Assembly (NCBI GenBank): GCA_947504605.1
Contig: CANNJE010000002.1
Coordinates: 24,218 to 88,217, forward strand
Length of the DNA stretch: 64,000 nt
Direction: 5' to 3'
Source: Chitinophagaceae bacterium
GTDB lineage: Bacteria; Bacteroidota; Bacteroidia; Chitinophagales; Chitinophagaceae
Below the pieces are notes generated by a model that worked only from the letters and a program-made list of their open reading frames with translations, ran no database searches and had not been told where the DNA came from. The translations under genes and the position numbers were made by a program. This document shows positions 20,429 through 29,944 of the stretch, piece by piece; position 1 is the stretch's first letter; every line of letters begins with the position of its first letter.

Positions 20429-21712
20429 TTAAACATCTAATACCATAACAGGTTCTATATCTTCTATAGGCATTTTTAATTCTACAACTTGTTTATATCT
20501 AACCATGTCAATGGCATTTTCACTTTTTGCAATTAAAACGGTAGCAACAGCATTGCCAATAAAATTAATAACAGCTCTTCCCTCGCTCATAAATCGGTCA
20601 ACCCCAATAAGCAATGCAAGCCCTTCCACCGGAATTACTTTTAAAGCCGTGAGGGTGGAAGCGAGCACAATAAATCCACTGCCGGCAACACCTGCAGCAC
20701 CTTTGCTTGTAAGCAACAAAATTCCTATTATGGTTAATTGCTGACCCAATGATAGGTCTATATTAAAGACTTGTGCCAAAAAAATAATACTCATACTTAA
20801 GTAAATGGTAGTGCCATCCAGGTTAAAACTATATCCGGTAGGTATTACCAATCCTACCACTTCTTTTTCACAACCAGCATCCGTTAATTTTTGCATTACT
20901 GATGGCAACACAGCTTCACTGCTACTGGCACCAATTACAACTAATATTTCTTCTTTAATATATCCCAGTAATTTCCATAAACTGATTTTGTAATAACGGC
21001 ACAGCAGATTTAACCCTACAAATATGAAAAGAAAACCGGTAATATAGAATGTGAGCATTAGCTTACCAAGTATTGCAAGTGTGCCAAAGCCAAACTTTCC
21101 AATTGTATAAGCCATTCCTCCAAAAGCGCCTATAGGGCTAAGTTTCATAATGACTTTAAGTACATTAAAAAGCACTTTGTTTATTTTGTCAAAACTTACC
21201 AATACCGTTTGCCCGGAAGTTCCCATCATTTTTAGTCCGATAGCAAACAACACACTAAAAAACAACACCTGAAGAATATCCCCCTTCGCAAAAGCCTCCA
21301 CTACATTTGATGGAACAATATGCGAGAAAAATTCTCCCCATTTTATCTCTGACGCCTGTTTACTGAATTCTGCAACTTTTTCTGTAGAGGTATTGGAAAA
21401 ATTGATACCCGCACCCGGCCTCACTAAATTTGCTGTTACCAATCCAATTATTAATGCGAGCGTTGTTACTACTTCAAAATAAATCAAAGATTTCAATCCG
21501 ACTCTCCCTACCTTTTTCATATCACCGGCACCGGCGATTCCCGAAACAATGGTAAAAAAAATAACAGGAGCTATTACCATCCTGATCATATTAATAAATG
21601 TATCGCTTATCAGTTTTGCTGCCGAAAAAAAAGTTGGAAAAAGCCATCCCACCAAAATTCCCAGCAGGATACCAATGATGACTTGTATGTAAAGAATTTT
21701 TAAATATTTCAT
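20429..21712 (-). CDS. Dicarboxylate/amino acid:cation symporter (DctA/GltP family)
   Basis: GASSSEAVLPSVMQKL, GYSFNLDGTTIYLSM, GVAGSGFIVLASTL motifs. Confidence 0.92.
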   Translation of the reverse strand: MKYLKILYIQVIIGILLGILVGWLFPTFFSAAKLISDTFINMIRMVIAPVIFFTIVSGIAGAGDMKKVGRVGLKSLIYFEVVTTLALIIGLVTANLVRPGAGINFSNTSTEKVAEFSKQASEIKWGEFFSHIVPSNVVEAFAKGDILQVLFFSVLFAIGLKMMGTSGQTVLVSFDKINKVLFNVLKVIMKLSPIGAFGGMAYTIGKFGFGTLAILGKLMLTFYITGFLFIFVGLNLLCRYYKISLWKLLGYIKEEILVVIGASSSEAVLPSVMQKLTDAGCEKEVVGLVIPTGYSFNLDGTTIYLSMSIIFLAQVFNIDLSLGQQLTIIGILLLTSKGAAGVAGSGFIVLASTLTALKVIPVEGLALLIGVDRFMSEGRAVINFIGNAVATVLIAKSENAIDMVRYKQVVELKMPIEDIEPVMVLDV

Positions 21713-21732
21713 TGTTCCATTTCTGATTTGAA

Positions 21733-22968
21733 TTATCCGGTTGATTGTTTCTGCATAGTTGAAATGCGTTTACTTATTTCCATACAAGCCCTGCTATTAT
21801 GATAAGGGCATTTCCAGAACCCCGCTTTCTCTTTGTCCATTGCAGAACCATCTTCTTTTAAACCCCAATACCATTCTCCATTTACCCTATCTAAAATATT
21901 ATTTTTTATATAATCCCAACTATTTTGCGAATGTTGAAGATATATTGAATTACCCGAAACCTGGTAAGCATTAAAGAATCCCACCATTGCTTCCGCCTGA
22001 GGCCACCAATGTTTTTCTTTATTATAATGCCGACTAACGCTGTCGTATTCATACCACATTCCACCATCTTTATCAACGCCCGAAAGGGCCGCATTGGCCA
22101 TTTCGACTGCATTATTTTCAAAAAATAATTTATTAGACTTATTTCCCAGCAATTCAGATGCTTCAAATAAAAGCCAAGATGCTTCTATATCATGCCCATA
22201 AGAAATAATCTTCGAACGAACTTCCAATGTTTCTGAGAAAAATAAATGTTGATGAGACTGCGGAGAAATAATATTTTTTTGGAACGTTTTTAATAACGAA
22301 TTAATTGCATCTGCAAGAGAATCAGTTTGCCAAACTTTATAAAGATTTGTATAAGCTTCCAGAATATGCAGGTGCGTATTCATTGTTTTTTTTTCGTTGG
22401 CATCTTTTTCACTTAAACGCAGATCTGCTATTGAATCCCAGTTACGGCTAAATGCTTCAAAATAACCCCCATGTTCAGGATCGTAACTGTACTTTTCAAG
22501 AAGCTGAAATAATTCGATAGCCAATTCTAAAGATTGCTCATCTCCTGTTGCAAGATAATATTCTGTGAAACCATAAATACAAAACGCAATTCCATACACT
22601 TGCTTTTTATCTTGATGTATTTGTCCTTTATAATCCACTGACCAGTACATTCCGCCATAAACAGGATCAAGAAAAAAGGTTTTGATATAATTAAATGCAC
22701 GGTCAGCAAATAACAGATATTCTTTATTCCCTGTATGCAAATAGGCTGCAGAAAATGTCCAGAGTATACGGCTGTTTAAAACCAGTCCCCTGGGTGCTCT
22801 TTTTTGTATGATATTCCTAGCATCAATTTCTCCATAAAAACCACCCCCTTCTTCATCAGGTAAATTTTTCATCCACCATTTAAGAATGGACTGAAGTTCC
22901 TGTTCTGCTTCGTAACGGTATAACCTCAACTTTTCTTCAGGTCCAATATGTAATGCTGAGTACTCCAC
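21733..22968 (-). CDS. N-acylglucosamine/cellobiose 2-epimerase family (AGE)
   Basis: GGFYGEID, RILWTFSAAY, YGIAFCIYGFTEY, SYGHDIEASWLL, KHWWPQAEAMVGF, KCPYHNSRACMEI. Confidence 0.9.
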   Translation of the reverse strand: MEYSALHIGPEEKLRLYRYEAEQELQSILKWWMKNLPDEEGGGFYGEIDARNIIQKRAPRGLVLNSRILWTFSAAYLHTGNKEYLLFADRAFNYIKTFFLDPVYGGMYWSVDYKGQIHQDKKQVYGIAFCIYGFTEYYLATGDEQSLELAIELFQLLEKYSYDPEHGGYFEAFSRNWDSIADLRLSEKDANEKKTMNTHLHILEAYTNLYKVWQTDSLADAINSLLKTFQKNIISPQSHQHLFFSETLEVRSKIISYGHDIEASWLLFEASELLGNKSNKLFFENNAVEMANAALSGVDKDGGMWYEYDSVSRHYNKEKHWWPQAEAMVGFFNAYQVSGNSIYLQHSQNSWDYIKNNILDRVNGEWYWGLKEDGSAMDKEKAGFWKCPYHNSRACMEISKRISTMQKQSTG

Positions 22969-23003
22969 ACTATTGATTACAGGTTTATTAAATGATGTTA
23001 AGT

Positions 23004-24185
23004 TTAACCGTTTAGAGGTTGATGTTCCTTGTTCTTTTCTATTATACCAGTAATAGTTGTTACTGAAGCTGCAGAACGTAAACCATCTTCAGGATTATTT
23101 ATCAAATAGTCTACCAGCTGATCTACTGTAGTAGTTGCAACATGCATTCTTGTATCGGATGAAGCATAATAAATATGTATAGTTCCATCTTCGTTTTTTA
23201 TCCAACCATTACAAAACAATACATTGGATACATCGCCCACTCTTTCTATCCCTTCAGGAGCCATAAAATAACCAGCAGGCTTATGGGTTACTTTTGTCAA
23301 ATCCTTTAAATCGGTCATAAAAAGATACAAAACATACCTGAGTCCTGCCGCTGTGTTTCGTACACCATGCGCCATATGCATCCAGCCCTGTGTTGTTTTT
23401 ATTGGTGCCGGCCCAAGGCCATTTTTTAATTCATATACGGTATGATATATCTTTTTGTCAACCAATACTTCTTCCTTAATAATTGCATTTGTAATATCGT
23501 CTGCAAGGCCAAAACCAATACCTCCGCCAGCATCAATAAAACCATCCTGCGGTCTTGTATAAAATGCATATTTCCCTTCTACGAATTCAGGATGAAGTAC
23601 TACATTTCTTTGCTGCGCAGAAGGCGTTAGCAAATCATTCAAGCGTTCCCAGTTCAATAAATCTTTTGTTCTTGCAATACCACATTGTGCCACTGCAGAA
23701 GATTGATCCGATTCTGGCACACCCGTTTTTTTTCTTTCTGTACAAAACAATCCATAGATCCATCCATCTTCATGTTCTACAAGGCGAATATCATAAATAT
23801 TGGTATCAGGAAATTCTGTTTCAGGCATTAAAATCGGGTAATCCCAAAATCTGAAATTATCTATGCCGTTAGGACTTTCTGCAATTGCAAAAAAAGATTT
23901 TCGGTCTACCCCTTCTACTCTTGCCATCAGCAGATATTTTCCCTGCCACTTAATAGCCCCGGCATTTAATACAGCGTTTATTCCAAACCTTTGCATCAAA
24001 TAGGGATTGCTATTAAAGTCAAAATCATATCTCCAGTTAAGAGGTATATGCGCTGCCGTGAGCACAGGATTTTGATAACGGGTATACAACCCGTTGTCTT
24101 CCTGTGTATGTTCATTCATTTTTGTAAACAGTTTTTCCTGCTCCAGTTTCAGTTTTGACAACCGATCTTCAAACCCATTTTTCAT
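23004..24185 (-). CDS. GH130 beta-1,4-mannosylglucose phosphorylase-like
   Basis: YQNPVLTAAHIPLNWRYDFD, AGAIKWQGKYLLMARVEGVDRKSFFAIAES, GPAPIKTTQGWMHMAHG. Confidence 0.9.
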   Translation of the reverse strand: MKNGFEDRLSKLKLEQEKLFTKMNEHTQEDNGLYTRYQNPVLTAAHIPLNWRYDFDFNSNPYLMQRFGINAVLNAGAIKWQGKYLLMARVEGVDRKSFFAIAESPNGIDNFRFWDYPILMPETEFPDTNIYDIRLVEHEDGWIYGLFCTERKKTGVPESDQSSAVAQCGIARTKDLLNWERLNDLLTPSAQQRNVVLHPEFVEGKYAFYTRPQDGFIDAGGGIGFGLADDITNAIIKEEVLVDKKIYHTVYELKNGLGPAPIKTTQGWMHMAHGVRNTAAGLRYVLYLFMTDLKDLTKVTHKPAGYFMAPEGIERVGDVSNVLFCNGWIKNEDGTIHIYYASSDTRMHVATTTVDQLVDYLINNPEDGLRSAASVTTITGIIEKNKEHQPLNG

Positions 24186-24204
24186 ACATAAATTTTTAAA
24201 TCCG

Positions 24205-26034
24205 CTAATCTTCCAGTTTGTCCCACCAGGTACGCTTAAGAATAAGTATAATGATCAATAAAATGATTACAGTTATTAATAATGGTAGTTTCATCCACAA
24301 TACCACATACATTGGTAAAATAGTAAGACAACATTGGGCAATTATACCAAGCACCACATTAAACATATCCAGCTTAAAACGTTTGTTAGGTTCAAATGCC
24401 GGATCATCTTTTATCACTAATTCGTGAACTGGTTTCCAAAAACCCCAAGGTTTAACTGTTTTATAAAACGATTTTAATGTTGCTTCATCTGTAGGAGCTG
24501 CGGTAAAAGTTCCAATAATACATCCTGCAATAGAAATAAGAAATAAAACAGGCCATATATACAGGAAAAGTCCATCATAGGTTTTTAGAAATACAAGAGC
24601 TGCAATAATACCGCTGGCCATACCCCAAAAAAATCCATTGGCATTAAAACGCCACCAATACCATTTAAACAAATTAGCTGCTATATATCCGCCGTACAAT
24701 CCTCCTACAATCCATTGAAGCACGCTATTAACATCTTTTGCAAAAAAACCAAGTACAATACCAATTATAACCACCAGTATTCCTACAATATAATTGGCAT
24801 GGATAATTTTTTTTGTGCTCGCATTTGGATTAATGTATTTGAGGTAAACATCGTTTACAATATATGCCTGAGCAGCATTAAGTGTACCCGAAAATGTGCC
24901 CATAAACGCTCCCAACAATCCGGTTAATACCAGTCCCAAAACCCCTACAGGAAGAAAGTGATTGATAGCCGCTGGTAATATTTTTTCAAAATCAGTACCC
25001 TCTGGTGTAGAAAGGTTTAATTGTTTGTAATATAAAATAGCTAAGACTGTTATTCCGATGATCATTGAATAGCGTATAGGCAATAAGATAATGGATACAA
25101 AACCTGTCATCTTACTTGCATCTTTTGGAGACCTTGTAGACAATACCTTTTGCATATCGTAATTGGGAGCAGGACCAGCAAGACTTGCAAAAATACCTTT
25201 GAACAACATCATCATAAAAAAGATACCAAACAAACTATATCCATCATCCTCTATTTTTTTATTAGCATCGGGTAAAATATTGGTCCAGTCAAGATTTAGA
25301 TTCCAACCAAAAAACGGGTCATGCCAACCTTCTGGAACCAGCAATTGATTGCCATTTTGGTGCAGATTAACCATTGCAATACCTGCAATAGACATACAGG
25401 CAACTGTCATAATTATATACTTGATAACATCACCCAATACTATACTGTGTAGGCCACCCAATATGGAATAGAACATGGCAAATAATGTAAACACAATGCC
25501 ATAAAAATGTGCAGCATATTTAGGGGCTATTTCAAAAGGAACATACCCTTTTACCAGATCCCATGGTACAAATATTTCTATAAATTTTCCAAGACCTATA
25601 AATCCATATGCCAAAAATCCAAAGCAGCCAATAAGTGCAAAAATCACTACTACATTGTGCGAGCCTTTTACCCCTTTTCCAGCATTTCCAAAACGAGTGG
25701 CCAGCCATTCTGCGCCTGTATTTGCATTGGAGCGCCTGAGCCATTTGGATAAAAACATCATCATAAAAACCTGGTTAAAAACTGGCCATAACCAAGGTAT
25801 CCACATACTTTTCATGCCGTATACAACACATAAAGCAACCATCCACATAGTGCCGCTAATATCAAACATATCACTGGCATCGCTAAGACCAAGCATATAC
25901 CAAGGAAGTTTTTTACCTCCCATAAGATAACTCTCTTTGTTTTGTTTTGCCCGTTTGCGCATATAGAATCCGATGAACACCATCGTAACCAAATAGGCAA
26001 TTACAATTAATATATCTAATAATTGAAGTTTCAT
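24205..26034 (-). CDS. Sodium:solute (sugar) symporter, SSS family
   Basis: 609 aa multi-TM; GFYMRKRAKQNKESYLMGGKKLPW, SDASDMFDISGTMWMV, ATRFG. Confidence 0.88.
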   Translation of the reverse strand: MKLQLLDILIVIAYLVTMVFIGFYMRKRAKQNKESYLMGGKKLPWYMLGLSDASDMFDISGTMWMVALCVVYGMKSMWIPWLWPVFNQVFMMMFLSKWLRRSNANTGAEWLATRFGNAGKGVKGSHNVVVIFALIGCFGFLAYGFIGLGKFIEIFVPWDLVKGYVPFEIAPKYAAHFYGIVFTLFAMFYSILGGLHSIVLGDVIKYIIMTVACMSIAGIAMVNLHQNGNQLLVPEGWHDPFFGWNLNLDWTNILPDANKKIEDDGYSLFGIFFMMMLFKGIFASLAGPAPNYDMQKVLSTRSPKDASKMTGFVSIILLPIRYSMIIGITVLAILYYKQLNLSTPEGTDFEKILPAAINHFLPVGVLGLVLTGLLGAFMGTFSGTLNAAQAYIVNDVYLKYINPNASTKKIIHANYIVGILVVIIGIVLGFFAKDVNSVLQWIVGGLYGGYIAANLFKWYWWRFNANGFFWGMASGIIAALVFLKTYDGLFLYIWPVLFLISIAGCIIGTFTAAPTDEATLKSFYKTVKPWGFWKPVHELVIKDDPAFEPNKRFKLDMFNVVLGIIAQCCLTILPMYVVLWMKLPLLITVIILLIIILILKRTWWDKLED

Positions 26035-26046
26035 GTTAGCACAGGA

Positions 26047-27186
26047 TTATTGATAAATTTTTTGTTTTCCCAGCTTTTTTTCGAACATGATTGTAGGATT
26101 TCTATAAAACCCTTTAAAATCTTTCTCTGATACCTGTCCGGGATAAGGGGCATAATAATGCATTTTTTTTGTTGAAGGCATCCAGCCATGATTACGCCAT
26201 ACCAACACATAAGAAAGTGGAAAATCTTTTATTATCGGCCAAAGCGTTTCTGTCCACCAGGTCCTGTCGGGTATTGCTTCAAACCCTGTTTCTGCCAATG
26301 CGGCAACCTTATTTTTTTGAGCGGCAATCTTTGTGAGAATCGTTAACTGGTTTCTCATTTTAGCCATGAATTTTTCACGCTGTTCTTTTTTTTCTCCGAA
26401 TTGATACATATCAAAACTTACCAGATCCACCATATCATCTCCAGGATAACGTTCTAAGAAAGAAACCTCGTTATCAAAATCTGCAGTATTGTAAACATAA
26501 ATAAGGTGGTGAATATTTTTTTCTTTTTGCAAATACTTAATGGTGAACTGCCACAATTTTTTAATGTCTTCTGGAGAACTTACATTCTTACACCACCAGA
26601 ACCAATTACCTGTTAACTCATGAAAAGGACGAAATAAAACGGGTATCATTTCTCCATTACTTCCTTTGAGTCCATTCATAAATACAGCCACCTTATCAAG
26701 CCAGCCTTTATACATTTCATGTTTAATTCCTCCTGGCAAAACAGAAGCTACGGCACCGGCAGTTGTGTCCCACGCAGAGCCTCCGGATAAGGGGTTTCGA
26801 AGATGCCAACTAATGGTAATGGCTGCGCCTCTTTTGTAACCGTCCTTAATGTATTGCTGCATTTTATTAAAAGGCACCCCATCAATATTTTTTAATGAAT
26901 CAAGTTCTATATGCGCAATATCCCAGCCGTATAGACCAGGGTTATCATTCACCATACTTTTAATATCGCTTTTGCCGGGCACATATTTCCACCCTACTCC
27001 ATATGCAAGTGCATCCTGATGTCCGAAAATGATTTGTTGTTTGCTAAGCGTATATAATTTTTTGTACAACGCCTTAGTTTCAGCAGTTGCATTTACATCT
27101 GAGCATACCTGTGCCTGTGTATTGTGAGACAATAGCACAAATAATAACATGTAAGTATAACGGCAAACTGCAGTAGCGTTTTTCAT
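26047..27186 (-). CDS. GH26 beta-mannanase, secreted
   Basis: IIFGHQDALAYG, ITISWHLRNPLSGG, PVLFRPFHELTGNWFWW (acid/base Glu), ALAETGFE (nucleophile Glu). Confidence 0.92.
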   Translation of the reverse strand: MKNATAVCRYTYMLLFVLLSHNTQAQVCSDVNATAETKALYKKLYTLSKQQIIFGHQDALAYGVGWKYVPGKSDIKSMVNDNPGLYGWDIAHIELDSLKNIDGVPFNKMQQYIKDGYKRGAAITISWHLRNPLSGGSAWDTTAGAVASVLPGGIKHEMYKGWLDKVAVFMNGLKGSNGEMIPVLFRPFHELTGNWFWWCKNVSSPEDIKKLWQFTIKYLQKEKNIHHLIYVYNTADFDNEVSFLERYPGDDMVDLVSFDMYQFGEKKEQREKFMAKMRNQLTILTKIAAQKNKVAALAETGFEAIPDRTWWTETLWPIIKDFPLSYVLVWRNHGWMPSTKKMHYYAPYPGQVSEKDFKGFYRNPTIMFEKKLGKQKIYQ

Positions 27187-27229
27187 ATTTGATTTATATT
27201 CAAAAGCATTTATTTTATAACGATCATAT

Positions 27230-28267
27230 TTAAATCAAGCCCAAATCGTCAATATAAATCTCCTGTAATATTGCACTAAATTCCTGCATTGTAACCGACG
27301 AGAGTGTAACAGGGTTGCCTAAATTGGTTAGCGGAATTTGAACATCAATCCATTTGCCTACTTCTGTAATAGTATAGGTATATCCGGATGCGCTTACACC
27401 ATTAAAATAAATTTTTACCTTTTTACCTAATGATGTTGGGCTTGCATATAGAGAAAATTTAAGTGCCGTAAATCCTGCTATACTTACAGATGGTGTAGCT
27501 TTAGAAAGTCTTAACGCTCCAAACGATGCGGTATAGTTTGTTTTTATTGACATCGCACCACGCTTTACCGGAGTTGTATTCGTTAATAGTGCTGTTGCGC
27601 TAAAAGAAGTATTGCTCCATGTCGTTGTTAGTGCATCATCATATATCAAATAACGAAAGCCAAAAGCATTGTTGGATTTTACAGTGCCGCTTGGTGTAGT
27701 AACAAAAATATACCCGTAAGTTACACCTGCAGGGACCGTTACTTTTACTTGTGTTTTAGTACTAGAGATAATAGTGGCTTCAATCGTTTCAAATTTCACA
27801 CTACTTACACCTGCAAAATAATCACCGGAGATCGTTACTGTGATTCCTTCTGCTCCAGCTCCGGGGTCAAAAGAAGTAATGACTGGCGCAGGTTGTAAAA
27901 TTCTGAAATTATAAATAGCGGTGCCGTATTTAGTAGTTACTGTAATTGGATTATTAGCAGGATCGGGAAGCGTTGCAGGTATCTTTACGGTTACAGTGCT
28001 ATCGTCTGCATAAATCAATGAATCGGCAGCCAGCACTGTGTTAAAATCTACTTTAAATGTAGTAGCCAGATGCTTGCCCTTTATGATAATCCAATCGCCA
28101 TATTGTACAGCCGACAATGCAATATCCCTGTTGGTAAGATCCGTTACTGCAGATATCTCTGGTGGTAATTTATCGTCTCCGCTACCATTTACTTTGTCTT
28201 TTTTACAAGACACTAATATAAGAAGCAAACCAGCAATGATTATAAATGGAAAGAAATTCTTTTTCAT
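27230..28267 (-). CDS. IPT/TIG-domain surface glycan-binding lipoprotein (SusE-position)
   Basis: Lipobox LLILVSCKKD; two IPT-like repeats (PVITSFDPGAGAEGITVTISGDYFAGVSSVKF) and a C-terminal jelly-roll-like region; next to susD. Confidence 0.8.
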   Translation of the reverse strand: MKKNFFPFIIIAGLLLILVSCKKDKVNGSGDDKLPPEISAVTDLTNRDIALSAVQYGDWIIIKGKHLATTFKVDFNTVLAADSLIYADDSTVTVKIPATLPDPANNPITVTTKYGTAIYNFRILQPAPVITSFDPGAGAEGITVTISGDYFAGVSSVKFETIEATIISSTKTQVKVTVPAGVTYGYIFVTTPSGTVKSNNAFGFRYLIYDDALTTTWSNTSFSATALLTNTTPVKRGAMSIKTNYTASFGALRLSKATPSVSIAGFTALKFSLYASPTSLGKKVKIYFNGVSASGYTYTITEVGKWIDVQIPLTNLGNPVTLSSVTMQEFSAILQEIYIDDLGLI

Positions 28268-28298
28268 ATAAAATATTAATATAGATGAATGTTAATTA

Positions 28299-29915
28299 TT
28301 ACCAACCAGGATTATTGGCTGTAATAGCCTGGTTAGAATTTAATTCGCTTAAAGGAATTGGCAACAAAAGATTTTTAAGGCTTCTCACTTTTGAAATATT
28401 ATTTTGACCGGCAGATATTTTATTCATAACCTGCAGATAAATACCCCATCTCATAAGATCAAAACGACGAATGCTTTCCAAAGAAAACTCTCTTGCTCTT
28501 TCTGCAATTACAAAACTGCGGAATTGCTCTTGGTTCATTCCAGCTGGAGCAATAGTAGCACTAGCCCTGTTTCTAACTGCATTCAAATAAGTATACGATT
28601 CTGTTGTTGGGCCATCGTTAGCTTCATTTGCCGCCTCGGCATAGGTTAGCAACACTTCCGAATATCTCATCAGTGGGAAAAATGCATCACTATTGGCTAC
28701 AGAAGGATCGGCAACATCTGCATACTTGATTACATATGCCCTGTTATCCGTTGTTCCATTGTTGGCATAAGTAATACCATTCACAACTTTGTATAGTGCC
28801 TGCTGCCAAGAGGGGTAATAATATTTAACTCCTGTATTGGTAGAGTAATTATGAGCAACGCCATCCAACACCCTCTTATCCTGATCTTCATAATCCATAT
28901 AGTGATTATTGGTAGCCCAAACAGCTCCTCTGCCAAAAGTAGAATATGCAGAAAAATAAATACTAAGATTGTTTACAAAGGCGGAACCTGCAAGAGATTG
29001 TAATTCCCACATATGCTCCTGCTTGTTTCTTCCAGCCTTACTCCATAAATCTTTCCAGCTTGTAAACAAAGAATAATCACCGCTCGTAATTACTTCCAGC
29101 GCTTTATCTCTTGCTAGTCCAAAATAAGTTTTACTGTTTAAACCTTCCAATCCTGCTACAACAGTTTTTGGATAAATATAATAACCATTATCCAGACCGC
29201 CACGAACAGATACATTACCAGATGTTGCTCCGGAAGCCATTGTTAAATATGTTTTTGCTAATAATCCTTTTGCCAATCCTCTTGTGGCATGACCTGGGTC
29301 TCCAGCTTTTACATGATTGACAGGAAGCAGCATCGTTTCTGCTTTTTTCAGATCATCAATTATCACACCGTACACATCTTTTACAGAACCTCTTGGAATA
29401 TTTGCATTCGGATTTATAGATAGTGATTGTAATCGAATAGGTACTCCTCCATATAATTGTACCAACTGAAGATAAGACCAAGCTCTCAAGTAATAAGCTT
29501 CCCCCAAAATTCTTGTTTTGATGGTAGTGTCAATATTTTCATTGATTTTTTCTACATTTTCCAATACGGTATTTGCCCTTGCTATAATTGCATAACAACC
29601 TACCCAGGGACCATTAACTCCCCAATAACCCTGAGGGTTACCTGCTCCTGATGTTCCCAAAAACCAGTCTACGCCAGATACTTGATCATCATCCAACACC
29701 GTCAAATTCCACATCGGTTGTAAATAAAGATCGTACGTGTACAATGCATTATAAACACCATTGATGGCAGCTTTTGCATCGCTTTCATTTTTATAAAAAT
29801 TGTCTGGTGAAAGAAATGAATACGGATGTTCTTCCAGTTGTTTTTTGCAGGACAAGGTGAGCAGTACCACAAGTGGCAGTGCCAGTATCCATATTGTTTT
29901 ATTAATAGATCGCAT
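28299..29915 (-). CDS. RagB/SusD family outer-membrane lipoprotein
   Basis: VLLTLSCKKQLEEHPYSFLSPDNFYKNESDAKAAINGVYNAL; LRYSEVLLTYAEAANEAN; RAREFSLESIRRFDLMRWG. Confidence 0.95.
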   Translation of the reverse strand: MRSINKTIWILALPLVVLLTLSCKKQLEEHPYSFLSPDNFYKNESDAKAAINGVYNALYTYDLYLQPMWNLTVLDDDQVSGVDWFLGTSGAGNPQGYWGVNGPWVGCYAIIARANTVLENVEKINENIDTTIKTRILGEAYYLRAWSYLQLVQLYGGVPIRLQSLSINPNANIPRGSVKDVYGVIIDDLKKAETMLLPVNHVKAGDPGHATRGLAKGLLAKTYLTMASGATSGNVSVRGGLDNGYYIYPKTVVAGLEGLNSKTYFGLARDKALEVITSGDYSLFTSWKDLWSKAGRNKQEHMWELQSLAGSAFVNNLSIYFSAYSTFGRGAVWATNNHYMDYEDQDKRVLDGVAHNYSTNTGVKYYYPSWQQALYKVVNGITYANNGTTDNRAYVIKYADVADPSVANSDAFFPLMRYSEVLLTYAEAANEANDGPTTESYTYLNAVRNRASATIAPAGMNQEQFRSFVIAERAREFSLESIRRFDLMRWGIYLQVMNKISAGQNNISKVRSLKNLLLPIPLSELNSNQAITANNPGW

Positions 29916-29944
29916 AATTGAATTATTTTATTTTTAAACTTTAT

